From: Parcubacteria group bacterium
GTDB taxonomy: Bacteria; Patescibacteriota; Minisyncoccia; Portnoybacterales; UBA2143
Direction: 5' to 3'
Length of the DNA: 48,905 nucleotides
Assembly: GCA_002685955.1 (NCBI GenBank)
Contig: NYYU01000047.1
Span: 1 to 48,905 of the forward strand
Shown here in pieces: positions 17,992 through 27,583 of this stretch (the stretch's first letter is position 1; each line of letters begins with the position of its first letter). A model generated the notes under the pieces. It saw only the letters and a list, made by a program, of their open reading frames with translations, ran no database searches and was not told the DNA's origin. The translations under genes were made by a program, and so were the position numbers.

Positions 17992-19274
17992 TGAAGTGGT
18001 TAAATAAAGTTATTCAAGTTTTTAAAATTAAAGATTTACGCAAAAAGATTCTTTTTGTTTTTATGATTTTAGTTATTTTCCGATTGGCGGCTAACATTCC
18101 GGTACCGGGCATTAACATAGACCGGTTGAGAGATTTCTTTGCTAATAACCAATTGTTTGGTCTTTTAAATATTTTTACTGGGGGAGCAATGAGTAATCTT
18201 TCCATTATCATGCTTGGCTTAGGACCCTTTATTACGGCCACGATTATTATGCAGCTTTTAACTATGATTTTTCCTCAATTAGAAGCGCTCCATAAAGAAG
18301 AAGGAGAGCAGGGCCGTCAGAAATTTAACCAGTACGGCCGCATGCTGGCCGTGCCTTTGGCCTCTTTACAGTCCTATGCCATGTTAACTATTTTAAGCCG
18401 TCAAGGCATTATTGATTCTTTTTCTACTATTCAATGGATTACCTCTATCATCGTAATTACGGCGGGCGCTTTGTTTTTAATGTGGTTAGGTGAATTGATT
18501 TCTGAAAAAGGTATTGGTAACGGCGTTTCTTTGTTAATTTTTGCTGGAATTGTTTCTCGAGTGCCTCTTTCTATCAAGGAATTGGCCGTGGGTTATGATC
18601 CTTCTAAAATCCCTTCCTATCTCGCTTTTTTAGCTGTGGCTTTGATTATTATCACTGGCGTAGTAGTTATTACCGAGGGGCGAAGGAACATTCCGGTTTC
18701 TTACGCTAAACGGGTCCGGGGTAATCGGGTTTATGGCGGAGTTTCCACTTATTTACCATTAAATGTTAATCCGGCTGGGGTAATTCCAATCATTTTTGCC
18801 TTATCAATCATGCTTTTCCCCGGAATGGTCGCTAGCTTTTTAGGAACTTCTAGTATTGGCTGGCTGGCCAGCTTTGCCCAGATGGTGGGCCGTCTTTTTG
18901 AGAATGCTTGGTTTTACGGCCTTGCCTATTTTATGCTGGTGGTTTTATTTACATATTTTTATACGGCGGTTACTTTTGACCCTAAAAATGTAGCTAATAA
19001 TTTACAGAAAATGGGCGGATTTATTCCAGGCATTCGGCCGGGTAAGCCAACCTCTGATTTCTTATACTTTATTCTTAATCGGGTTTTGCTTTTTGGAGCG
19101 ATTTTTTTAGGCACGATTGCTGTTTTGCCTTCAATTGTTCAAGGAGCAACCGGCATTACCGCTTTTGGCTTTGCTATTGGTGGCACTGCTCTCTTGATTG
19201 TGGTTTCAGTAGTTTTAGAAACTGTGCGTCAGATTAACTCTCAACTAACTATGAGAGATTACGAAGGGTTTTAA
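17991..19274 (+). CDS. secY: Preprotein translocase subunit SecY
   Basis: FRLAANIPVPGINIDRLRDFF...RMLAVPLASLQSYAM...LTMRDYEGF. Confidence 0.98.
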   Translation: MKWLNKVIQVFKIKDLRKKILFVFMILVIFRLAANIPVPGINIDRLRDFFANNQLFGLLNIFTGGAMSNLSIIMLGLGPFITATIIMQLLTMIFPQLEALHKEEGEQGRQKFNQYGRMLAVPLASLQSYAMLTILSRQGIIDSFSTIQWITSIIVITAGALFLMWLGELISEKGIGNGVSLLIFAGIVSRVPLSIKELAVGYDPSKIPSYLAFLAVALIIITGVVVITEGRRNIPVSYAKRVRGNRVYGGVSTYLPLNVNPAGVIPIIFALSIMLFPGMVASFLGTSSIGWLASFAQMVGRLFENAWFYGLAYFMLVVLFTYFYTAVTFDPKNVANNLQKMGGFIPGIRPGKPTSDFLYFILNRVLLFGAIFLGTIAVLPSIVQGATGITAFGFAIGGTALLIVVSVVLETVRQINSQLTMRDYEGF

Positions 19275-19275
19275 T

Positions 19276-19860
19276 ATGCCCAATCAAAATCCTAAAATCA
19301 TTATTCTTCTGGGGCGTTCTGGTTCTGGCAAAGGCACTCAGGCTAAATTATTGATTGAAGAATTTGGCCTTAGCTATATTTCTAGTGGTAAATTATTAAG
19401 AGCCAGGGCTCAACAGGACGATTTTACTGGAAAAAATCTAAAAAAAGTTTTAGATAGAGGTGATAGGGCGCCAAGCTTTTTAATATTTCAGATTTGGAGT
19501 CAGACAATATCAAGTATGAGAGAAAAGATAAACAAGAATGGATTGGTTATTGATGGGAGTCCTCGAACTTTGTCTGAGGCAGAATTAATAGATGAGTTGT
19601 TACAATGGTACCAATGGCTTGATATTAGAGTAATTCTTCTTGATATTTCTGAACAAGAAGCATTTGATAGATTAACAAAACGATATCGATCTGATGATAA
19701 GCCGGAGGCGATTAAAGAAAGATTGGCATTTTATAGGAAAGATGTTGAGCCAGCCATAGATCATTACGAGAAACAGGGGAGATTGATTAAAATTAATGGC
19801 GAGAAACCAATTGAACATGTATATCACGATATTAAGCAAGCAATAAACTCCGAAAACTAA
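19276..19860 (+). CDS. adk: Adenylate kinase family protein
   Basis: IILLGRSGSGKGTQAKLLIEEFGLSYISSGKLLRA...VIDGSPRTLSEAELIDELL...RLAFYRKDVEPAIDHY. Confidence 0.9.
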   Translation: MPNQNPKIIILLGRSGSGKGTQAKLLIEEFGLSYISSGKLLRARAQQDDFTGKNLKKVLDRGDRAPSFLIFQIWSQTISSMREKINKNGLVIDGSPRTLSEAELIDELLQWYQWLDIRVILLDISEQEAFDRLTKRYRSDDKPEAIKERLAFYRKDVEPAIDHYEKQGRLIKINGEKPIEHVYHDIKQAINSEN

Positions 19861-19975
19861 ATTTTTAAAATCGCTTATCCCTACCCTCACTTCGTTCGGG
19901 CGCGCGCCCACACCCCCGCCCGCCTACGCTACGCGTAAGCGTTGCGGGCGCGGTACGATTTAAAAATTTGTTTTC
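19848..19975. repeat. Family A MITE-like element; its arm supplies the adk stop codon
   Basis: CTCCGAAAACTAAATTTTTAAAATCG ... CGATTTAAAAATTTGTTTTC. Confidence 0.9.
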
Positions 19976-19991
19976 TTCGTTTTTATTAGCA

Positions 19992-20735
19992 ATGATTCCA
20001 ATTAAAACTCCGCAGGAAATTGAAATAATGGCTCAAGCTGGTCAGGTTCTAGCTAAAATTATGAGAGAGTTAAAAGCTAGGATTGAGCCAGGTATAACTA
20101 CTCGGAAGTTAGATAAGCTCGCCCAGGAGCTTATTTTAAATTACCAAGTTAAACCGGCCTTTAAAGGATACCGGGGCTTTCCGGCTGTTTTATGCGTGGC
20201 AATTAATGAACAAGTAGTTCATGGGGCGCCTTTAAATAGGAAATTAATCCCAGGCGATATTTTAAGCTTGGATTTAGGCATTATCAAGCAAGGTTTTTAT
20301 TCAGATATGGCTTTTACTGCCCCAGTTGGTCCAATTGATCCTGAAGCTGGTCGTTTGATTAGAGTGACTAAAAAGGCGCTTAAGCGGGGTATGGCTCGGG
20401 TTAAACCTAATAAAACTATTGGTGATATTGGTCAGGCCATTCAAAGATATGTGGAAGATCAGGGTTTTCAAGTAGTACGGTCACTTTGTGGTCATGGTAT
20501 TGGCAGGAAGCTCCATGAACAGCCAGAAGTGCCTAATTTTGGCCAACGCCATAAGGGGCCTGAACTAAAACCAGGCATGGTTTTAGCTTTAGAACCAATG
20601 GTAACTATGGGTCAGCCAGGAGTTAAAAAAGGGCCTGATGGGTTTTGTTATCAAACCAATGATAATAGTTTATCAGCTCATTTTGAGCATACTGTGTTAG
20701 TTACTAATAAAGATTCAAGAATATTAACAAAATAA
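19992..20735 (+). CDS. map: Methionine aminopeptidase type I
   Basis: MIPIKTPQEIEIMAQAGQVLAKIM...VVHGAPLNRKLIPGDILSLDLGI...RSLCGHGIGRKLHEQPEVPNF. Confidence 0.96.
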   Translation: MIPIKTPQEIEIMAQAGQVLAKIMRELKARIEPGITTRKLDKLAQELILNYQVKPAFKGYRGFPAVLCVAINEQVVHGAPLNRKLIPGDILSLDLGIIKQGFYSDMAFTAPVGPIDPEAGRLIRVTKKALKRGMARVKPNKTIGDIGQAIQRYVEDQGFQVVRSLCGHGIGRKLHEQPEVPNFGQRHKGPELKPGMVLALEPMVTMGQPGVKKGPDGFCYQTNDNSLSAHFEHTVLVTNKDSRILTK

Positions 20736-20805
20736 GTAGTTTTATTAAGATATTCATTATCACTGTTTATTAAGGTTTTATAATGTTTATATAAGTTAAA
20801 AGGGG

Positions 20806-20880
20806 TTTAATATTCAATATTCAACATTCATTCAACACTCCTGCCTACCGGCAGGCAGGCAATAATTTAATAATCAATGA
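20806..20880. repeat. Family B repeat with nested CCTGCCTACCGGCAGGCAGG hairpin
   Basis: TTAATATTCAATATTCAACATTCATTCAACACTCCTGCCTACCGGCAGGCAGGCAATAATTTAATAATCAATGATTAAG. Confidence 0.75.
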
Positions 20881-21371
20881 TTAAGAAAAATAAAGAAAAT
20901 AATTACGCTTTTATAGACAGCCAGAATCTTAATCTGGGCGTCAAAAGTCAGGGCTGGAATTTAAATTTTGCCAGATTTAGACAGTTTTTAAAAGATAAAT
21001 ATTCAGTTAATAAAGCGTATTTGTTTATTGGCTATGTGTTTGATAATCAGGCTCTTTATACTGAATTACAAACAGCTGGCTATATTTGTATTTTTAAACC
21101 GACTTTAGAAATAAAAGAAAAAGGAAAAATTAGAGTTAAGGGAAACGTTGATGCAGAATTAGTTTTACATACAATGATTGAATATAAAAATTACGATAAA
21201 GCTGTTATTGTTTCCGGCGATGGCGATTTTTATTGTTTGATTGAATATTTAGTCAAACAAAATAAATTACGTAAAGTAATAGTTCCAAATGTGCGTTTTT
21301 CTTCACTTCTTAGAAAATTTAGTAAATTTATTGTTAATATTCAATTATTTAAGAAAAAATTGACAAAATAA
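20877..21371 (+). CDS. NYN domain (LabA/DUF88-like) protein
   Basis: YAFIDSQNLNLGVKSQGW...KGNVDAELVLHTMIEYKNYDKAVIVSGDGDFYCLIEYLVKQNKLRKVIVP. Confidence 0.85.
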   Translation: MIKKNKENNYAFIDSQNLNLGVKSQGWNLNFARFRQFLKDKYSVNKAYLFIGYVFDNQALYTELQTAGYICIFKPTLEIKEKGKIRVKGNVDAELVLHTMIEYKNYDKAVIVSGDGDFYCLIEYLVKQNKLRKVIVPNVRFSSLLRKFSKFIVNIQLFKKKLTK

Positions 21372-21461
21372 AAAAAGAGGCATTCCCTCGGGACAGAACC
21401 CTTTGGTAGTCCTCTCATCGTGATATTATAAATCTATCAAATTATAGAAAGCTTGTCAAGA

Positions 21462-21570
21462 GTATTTTCAATAATTGAATGTTTGAGCATTGATTATTGA
21501 ATGAATATTGCCCGCCTGCCAACGCCTGATGCCGCAGGCTATGGCGGGCAGGGATATTGAATATTGATTA
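21462..21570. repeat. Family B repeat with nested GC hairpin
   Basis: TTCAATAATTGAATG...ATTGAATGAATATT-GCCCGCCtgccaacgcctgatgccgcaggctatGGCGGGC-AGGGATATTGAATATTGATT. Confidence 0.75.
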
Positions 21571-23271
21571 TTTTTTGTTCCCTATTTCGTGTTTGATTTT
21601 TTCAATAAACTTTTCTATTTTGATCGGGCCTAAATCGCCCTTTTTTCTGTCCCGGACCGCAACGGATTTTGCTTTTTGCTCTTTTGCGCCAACGATTAAA
21701 AGATAGGGGATTTTTTGCAGTTGGCCATTGCGTATTTTTTTACCCAAGGTATCATCATCGTCATTTAATTCAGCTCTGATATTTTCTTGTTTTAACTTTT
21801 TCTTAATTTTCTTTCCATATTTATTGAACTTTTGGCTGACCGGGATAATTTGAGCCTGGACAGGCGCGAGCCAAGCCGGAAAAGCGCCAGCATAATGTTC
21901 TATCAGAATCCCGATAAATCTTTCAAAAGATCCTATTATAGTTCGGTGGATCATAATAGGGATTTTTTTTTGGCCGTCTTTGTCAATATATTTACAGTTA
22001 AATTTTAAAGGCATTTGAAAATCTAATTGGATGGTGGCGCATTGCCAGGTTCTGCCTAGGGCATCTTCTAATTGGTAGTCGATTTTCGGTCCATAAAAAG
22101 TTCCATCTTTATCTTTTATTTCATAATTCTTACCATAAGTTTTTTTAATAATGTTTTCCAGTTGTTTTTCCGCCTTGTTCCAGAGTTTTATATCGCCCAT
22201 ATAGTCATCTGGTCGGGTTGACAAGCATGCTTTGTATTTTAAATTGAATGGTTTGTAAATCTTATCAATTAGCTTTATTACCTTATTAATCTCTTCTTCA
22301 ATTTGGTCTTGTTTTAGGAAAATATGAGCATCATCCTGCTTGAATTGCTGGACTCTGAATAATCCCACCAGTTCGCCTGATTGTTCTTTTCTGGTGATTA
22401 GTCCAGGTTCAGCGTACCTTAATGGTAATTCGCGGTAAGATTTGGGTGAATTGTTATAGATTAAGATGGCGCCAGGGCAGTCCATTGGGCGCAGAGCGTA
22501 TTTTTGTTCTTCATTTCGGCCGCCTGCGAAATACATGTCGTCTTTGAAGTGATCCCAATGGCCGGATTGTTTCCAGATAGATATGTCTAGCATTGAAGGA
22601 GCTAGAATAAAGTCATAGTTAAATTCTTTTTGAGCCTCTTCCCAGAATTTTTCCAGTTCTTTGTAAATAATTGCGCCTTTGGGATGAAAAAAGGGCATAC
22701 CTTGAGCTTCCCGGTGTATGGAAAATAGGTCTAATTCTTTGCCTAGTTTGCGGTGGTCTCTTTTTTCGGCTTGAGCTTGCTGTTTTAAGTAAGCAGCCAG
22801 CTCTTTTTTAGTATTAAAAGCCACTCCATAAATTCTTTGGAGCATTTTGTTTTTCTCATCGCCCTTCCAATAAGCTCCAGCAAGCTTAGTTAATTTAAAA
22901 GCGTCAAATTTAATTTGACCGGTTGATTTTAAATGAGGCCCTTTACATAAATCAACAAAATCTCCCAGGGTATAAATAGTTACCTTTTTAAGATCTTCTA
23001 TTAATTCCAGCTTATAAGGCTGGTTTTTAAATAGTTTTTTTGCTTCAGCTTTTGAAATTTCTTTTTTTTCAAACTTCAGGTTTTTTCTAATCAATTCTTT
23101 CATCTTCTTTTCAATTCTAGGCAAATCTTCAGGCATTATCCGCTCGGCCAGGTCAAAGTCATAATAAAAGCCATTTTCAATGGTGGGGCCAATGGCAAAC
23201 TTAACTTTTTTAAAAAGTTCTTGAACGGCCGCCGCCATAACATGACTGGTTGAGTGTCTTAAGGTCTCCAT
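21568..23271 (-). CDS. thrS: Threonyl-tRNA synthetase lacking the N-terminal TGS domain
   Basis: RHSTSHVMAAAVQELF, GPTIENGFYYDFDL, YALRPMDCPGAILIYNN, HRTIIGSFERFIGILIEHYAGAFPAWLAPVQ. Confidence 0.96.
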   Translation of the reverse strand: METLRHSTSHVMAAAVQELFKKVKFAIGPTIENGFYYDFDLAERIMPEDLPRIEKKMKELIRKNLKFEKKEISKAEAKKLFKNQPYKLELIEDLKKVTIYTLGDFVDLCKGPHLKSTGQIKFDAFKLTKLAGAYWKGDEKNKMLQRIYGVAFNTKKELAAYLKQQAQAEKRDHRKLGKELDLFSIHREAQGMPFFHPKGAIIYKELEKFWEEAQKEFNYDFILAPSMLDISIWKQSGHWDHFKDDMYFAGGRNEEQKYALRPMDCPGAILIYNNSPKSYRELPLRYAEPGLITRKEQSGELVGLFRVQQFKQDDAHIFLKQDQIEEEINKVIKLIDKIYKPFNLKYKACLSTRPDDYMGDIKLWNKAEKQLENIIKKTYGKNYEIKDKDGTFYGPKIDYQLEDALGRTWQCATIQLDFQMPLKFNCKYIDKDGQKKIPIMIHRTIIGSFERFIGILIEHYAGAFPAWLAPVQAQIIPVSQKFNKYGKKIKKKLKQENIRAELNDDDDTLGKKIRNGQLQKIPYLLIVGAKEQKAKSVAVRDRKKGDLGPIKIEKFIEKIKHEIGNKK

Positions 23272-23272
23272 T

Positions 23273-26200
23273 TTATTCTAATACCTTAACATTATCACAA
23301 ATTATTTTCAAGTTTGCATCGCGGTCGCTTAAGCGGCCGCTAACTAAGACAATCTTTTCTTCTTGCCAGGCCGTAGCGGTCTGTTCTAGGGTGTTAGCGA
23401 AAACTAGGACTTCGATCCGGCCGGTTGTATCCTCTATTTCAACAAAAAGCATTGGTTGACCGGCTCGGGTGTTGATTTTTTTTATCTTGTTAATAATGCC
23501 GCCAATCTTTACCCGTTGGCCAACTTGTCTTTTAGAAAGAGTTTGACAGGAAAAGGCAATTCTATCTAGTTTTTTGCGATAGTTTTCTAAAGGATGTTCA
23601 GAAACATAGAGACCAAGTAATTCTTTTTCCCAGCTTAATCTTTCTTTTTTAGTGGCCGGAGCAACTTTGGGTAGTCTAAAAGAGGGGGTAGCTACTTCAG
23701 AATGACTATCAAAGAGGCTGATTTGATGGTTTTGTTTGCTTTTTTGAGCTTCGCGGGATAAGCCGAGCAATTGATCAAGCGAACCTAAAAGTTGATTCCT
23801 TTCACCTAAGGTATCAAGCGCTCCGCATTTAATTAAGCTTTCCAACGATTTCTTGTTAAGGGGCGATTGGTCTTCAGTTGTTACAGAAACTCGTTCAATA
23901 AAATCAGCAATTGATTTGAATTGGCCTCTGGATTTTCTTTCTTCAATAATTACTTGGACCACATTATGTCCAACATTCTTAATTGCCTTTAAGCCAAAAT
24001 TGATGGTTTTTTCAGCCGCTTTACTAAAATCTTGATTGCTTTGATTAACGTTAGGCGCCAATACCTTAACTTGCATATTGCGGCATTCATCAACTAAAAA
24101 AGCGATTCTTTCAATGTCCTTTTGGTCAGAAGTCATAGCGGCCGCCATAAATTCAGTTGGGTAATGAGCTTTAAGATAGGCAGTTTGGTAGCCAATCAAG
24201 GCATAGCAGGTGGAATGGCTTTTGTTAAAACCATATTGAGCAAAAGGTTCAATTGTTTTCCAAATTCTTTTAGCTGTTCTTGGTTCAATTTCATTATCAA
24301 TCATGCCTTGAATCAGTTTTCCCTTTTGTTCATCTAGAAGTTTTTTGATTTTTTTACCAACTGCTTTGCGTAAAACATCAGCTTCAGATAGACTAAAACC
24401 ACCTAAATCTCGAGCTATTCTCATCAATTGTTCCTGGTAAACCATTACGGCATAAGTGTCTTCTAAAATTGGTTTTAACTTAGGATGAAGGTATTTAATT
24501 TCTTTGAGTCCGTGTTTGCGAGCGATAAATTCGGGGATGAATTCCATTGGACCCGGTCGGTAAAGGGCAACCATGGCAATAATATCTTCAAATTTGGTTG
24601 GTTTGAGATCTTTAAGATATCTTTTAATTCCCTGTGATTCTAGCTGGAAAACGGAAGTGGTCTTAGCTTGTTTGAATAATTCAAGAGTTTTTTGATCGTC
24701 TAAAGGCAGTTTAGCTAAGTCAATTTCCTTACCAGTTGATTCTTTAATCTGATTAAGGGTGTTTTGGATAACAGTTAAAGTTTTTAAACCAAGAAAGTCC
24801 ATTTTTAAAAGACCCAAATCTTCAATTGAATGCATTTCATATTGAGTCACAACTGTTTCATCGCCTTGAGTCGGATGTTGGCAGGGGACGATTAGGTTGA
24901 GAGGGTCTTTGGTAATAACTACGCCACAGGCATGGGTGGAAGCGTGACGGGCCACTCCTTCCAATTTCATGGCCATATCAATTAATTGTTTGGCGTTTTC
25001 ATCTGATTCATAAGTACTATGTAATTCTTGTGATTCGTAAATAGCTTTTTCTAAACTGGAGCCAAAAGGAATCATCTTAGCTATTTGATCACAAAAGTTA
25101 TAGGGATAATCCATGGCTCGGCCTACATCGCGGATAGCGGCTCGAGCGGCCATGGTGCCAAAAGTAATAATCTGAGCCACATGGTCCTGGCCATATTTTT
25201 CAGAAACATATTCAATCACTTCATCGCGCCGGTCATCAGCAAAATCTAAATCAATATCCGGCATGGAGATGCGTTCCCCGCTCATGAAACGTTCAAAGAG
25301 CAAGTCGTATTTTAACGGATCAATATCTGTAATGTTGATTAAATAGGAGATTAAAGAGCCTGGAGCGCTGCCCCGGCCTGGACCAACAACAATTTTTTTG
25401 GACTTGGCCCAATTAACAAAGTCCTGGACAATAAGGAAATATGAGGCAAAGCCAGTCTGCTGAATTACTTTTAATTCATAGGCAAGCCGTTCTTGAATTT
25501 CCTTTGGTGATTTTTCAAAAGAGCGGCTCTTTAATCCTTGCTGGCAAAGATTCTTAAGGTAATCATCGGGCGTTTGGCCATTAGGCAGTTCAAAATGGGG
25601 CAATTGGATTTTACCTAATTCAAGCTCAAAATCACATTTATCTACAATTTCTTGGGTATGTTCAATTGCTTCAGGCACATCTTTAAAATCTTTAATCATT
25701 TGTTCCATGGGTCGGAGAGAAAAATCATTTTCTTTCATAGTTAAACGCTCTTGATCAGCCAGACGTTTGTCAGTTTGGATGCTCATCAAAACATCTTGAG
25801 CTTGAGCATCTTCAGCTTTAACATAGTGAGCATCATTAGTAGCCACCAAAGGCATCTTATGTTTATGAGCTATTTTAATCAAAGCATCATTGACTTGTTT
25901 TTGTTCCGTCAGATTAGGATGATGTTGGAGCTCTAAATAGAAGTTGCCCTGCCCAAAGATTTCCTGATATTCCAGAGCTAATCTGGCTGCTTCATCTATC
26001 TTGTTATCCATAATCATTCTGGGAATTTGGCCGGCCATACAAGCCGAGGCGCCAATTAAACCTTGAGCATGTTTTTTAAGAAGTTCTTTATCAATTCTTG
26101 GCTTGTAGTAGAATCCTTGTAAATATGCTTTGGTGGTTAATTTAACTAGATTTTGGTATCCCTGTTCATTTTTAACTAAAAGGATTAAATGATAGCGCTT

Positions 26201-26449
26201 GGTATCAACATTGGGTCTTTTTTGGCGCATACTGGCTGGAGTTACATACGCTTCACAGCCTAGAATTGGCCGCACACCTCTTTTCTTGGCTTTTTTGTAA
26301 AATTCAACTAAGCCATACATGGAACCATGGTCAGTTAGGGCGATGGAGGGCATTTTTAACTCTTGGCAAGCATCTAAAATCTGGTCTATTTTGGCTAGAC
26401 CATCTAGAAGAGAGTAATGACTATGAACGTGCAAATGAGTAAATTTCAT
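23273..26449 (-). CDS. dnaE: DNA polymerase III alpha subunit
   Basis: N-terminal PHP FTHLHVHSHYSLLDGLAKI; VGPGRGSAPGSLISYLINITDIDPL; MPDIDLDFADDRRDEVIEYV. Confidence 0.97.
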   Translation of the reverse strand: MKFTHLHVHSHYSLLDGLAKIDQILDACQELKMPSIALTDHGSMYGLVEFYKKAKKRGVRPILGCEAYVTPASMRQKRPNVDTKRYHLILLVKNEQGYQNLVKLTTKAYLQGFYYKPRIDKELLKKHAQGLIGASACMAGQIPRMIMDNKIDEAARLALEYQEIFGQGNFYLELQHHPNLTEQKQVNDALIKIAHKHKMPLVATNDAHYVKAEDAQAQDVLMSIQTDKRLADQERLTMKENDFSLRPMEQMIKDFKDVPEAIEHTQEIVDKCDFELELGKIQLPHFELPNGQTPDDYLKNLCQQGLKSRSFEKSPKEIQERLAYELKVIQQTGFASYFLIVQDFVNWAKSKKIVVGPGRGSAPGSLISYLINITDIDPLKYDLLFERFMSGERISMPDIDLDFADDRRDEVIEYVSEKYGQDHVAQIITFGTMAARAAIRDVGRAMDYPYNFCDQIAKMIPFGSSLEKAIYESQELHSTYESDENAKQLIDMAMKLEGVARHASTHACGVVITKDPLNLIVPCQHPTQGDETVVTQYEMHSIEDLGLLKMDFLGLKTLTVIQNTLNQIKESTGKEIDLAKLPLDDQKTLELFKQAKTTSVFQLESQGIKRYLKDLKPTKFEDIIAMVALYRPGPMEFIPEFIARKHGLKEIKYLHPKLKPILEDTYAVMVYQEQLMRIARDLGGFSLSEADVLRKAVGKKIKKLLDEQKGKLIQGMIDNEIEPRTAKRIWKTIEPFAQYGFNKSHSTCYALIGYQTAYLKAHYPTEFMAAAMTSDQKDIERIAFLVDECRNMQVKVLAPNVNQSNQDFSKAAEKTINFGLKAIKNVGHNVVQVIIEERKSRGQFKSIADFIERVSVTTEDQSPLNKKSLESLIKCGALDTLGERNQLLGSLDQLLGLSREAQKSKQNHQISLFDSHSEVATPSFRLPKVAPATKKERLSWEKELLGLYVSEHPLENYRKKLDRIAFSCQTLSKRQVGQRVKIGGIINKIKKINTRAGQPMLFVEIEDTTGRIEVLVFANTLEQTATAWQEEKIVLVSGRLSDRDANLKIICDNVKVLE

Positions 26450-26550
26450 AGAGTCTAAAAATTAAAAATTAAGAATTATACTCTAGTATATCATTTTTTC
26501 AAGCACTGACAAGCTGCGCTTTTGATATGATTATATTGTAATAATTAAAA

Positions 26551-26568
26551 ACTCGCCTTGGGGCGAGT
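26551..26568. terminator. Hairpin between dnaE and the AbiEii-like locus
   Basis: ACTCGCC-ttgg-GGCGAGT. Confidence 0.5.
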
Positions 26569-26595
26569 AGATAAAATAATATTATATAAATATAA

Positions 26596-27273
26596 TTATT
26601 TTATTTTTTCTCTGGCAATTTTATTAAATTCTTTTTGAAAAAACAATTTTATTTTTTCAGTTAAATTTTTTGGTTTTTGTAAAAGTAGTGGAGTAATTGA
26701 ATCTAAATTATTGGTAAGTTTGTTAATTTTAGACAAAAGTAATATTGGTTCAATACTAACGCCGAATTTTGTTTCAACCAGTTTTGTTAATTTTTGTAGA
26801 TTGTATTTTGGCTTATTTTTGAAATAAAAATAGAGATCATAAATATCTTTTACTTCATTTCTTTGATAGGTTGATAGAATTTTATTTACCATAATGTCAG
26901 TTAATGAATCAGTTTTTACAGAATACTGTTCAAGCATTTTTCTATCTTCTATTTTAGCAAATGGGAAATACACAAGTTCCAGTTTTGCAGTTGTCAACTT
27001 TCTGGTTATAAGATATTGTCGGCGATTATAGCTTAAGGTCATAGTAATTTTTTGGCAATTTAAAACTTTTTTCAGGCGATTTATAAAAGACAAATATTCA
27101 TCATTAGTAAAAAGATTATCTGAAAAAAAATCTAAATCAATTGATTTTCTATGTTTTAGATATTTAAACGCTAAAAGTGTGCCGCCAGTCCAATAAAAAT
27201 TATGGGCAAAATTATCTTTTTCCCAGAAAGAAAGAATATCAATTTGCAGTTTATTTAATTTTATTTCAGGCAT
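26596..27273 (-). CDS. AbiEii/AbiGii-type nucleotidyltransferase (toxin-like)
   Basis: NFYWTGGTLLAFKYLKHRKSIDLDFFSD...KILSTYQRNEVKDIYDLYFYFK. Confidence 0.8.
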   Translation of the reverse strand: MPEIKLNKLQIDILSFWEKDNFAHNFYWTGGTLLAFKYLKHRKSIDLDFFSDNLFTNDEYLSFINRLKKVLNCQKITMTLSYNRRQYLITRKLTTAKLELVYFPFAKIEDRKMLEQYSVKTDSLTDIMVNKILSTYQRNEVKDIYDLYFYFKNKPKYNLQKLTKLVETKFGVSIEPILLLSKINKLTNNLDSITPLLLQKPKNLTEKIKLFFQKEFNKIAREKIK

Positions 27274-27493
27274 TTTGGTTTAAGTAATTTACAAAAAGCT
27301 CTTTAAGGGAATTGCTGATATCTAGCCGCTGAAGGAATTTTTTTAGATCCTTTTTTTTGATTCCATCTAAATCGCCAAAACTAAGCTTGCGGCTTAAAAA
27401 CCATATCATAAAATCTGGATTATTAGAATCAGTATCTTTTATATCATAATCCCAGAAAATTCCTTTATTTTTGTCAACCATAGAAGTCTTCAT
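27266..27493 (-). CDS. Small partner protein of the AbiEii-like gene (possible antitoxin)
   Basis: 75 aa, 8-bp overlap with the downstream AbiEii-like gene; leaderless-type TATAAT upstream. Confidence 0.55.
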   Translation of the reverse strand: MKTSMVDKNKGIFWDYDIKDTDSNNPDFMIWFLSRKLSFGDLDGIKKKDLKKFLQRLDISNSLKELFVNYLNQNA

Positions 27494-27583
27494 GTATAAT
27501 TATTATATCAATAATTAGCTATGAAGTCAAAATTAATAAGCGCCTTGCTTGAACCAAATCTATTAAAACCTTATACTATCATT

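Noticed and set aside
21371-21430. GAGGCATTCCCTCGGGACAGAACCCTTTGGTAGTCCTCTC hairpin-like sequence downstream of the NYN gene as a novel sRNA
   Set aside because: Only a weak GAGG/CCTC closing stem and short inner pairings were visible; a terminator between convergent genes is equally likely.
23271-23300. T-box or other riboswitch upstream of thrS
   Set aside because: dnaE ends directly before thrS on the same strand, so there is no leader space.
23250-24337. Plus-strand ORFs opposite dnaE/thrS (23250, 23853, 24122), and similar ORFs opposite fusA and tuf
   Set aside because: Antisense or shadow ORFs of strongly conserved genes, with no recognisable protein features.
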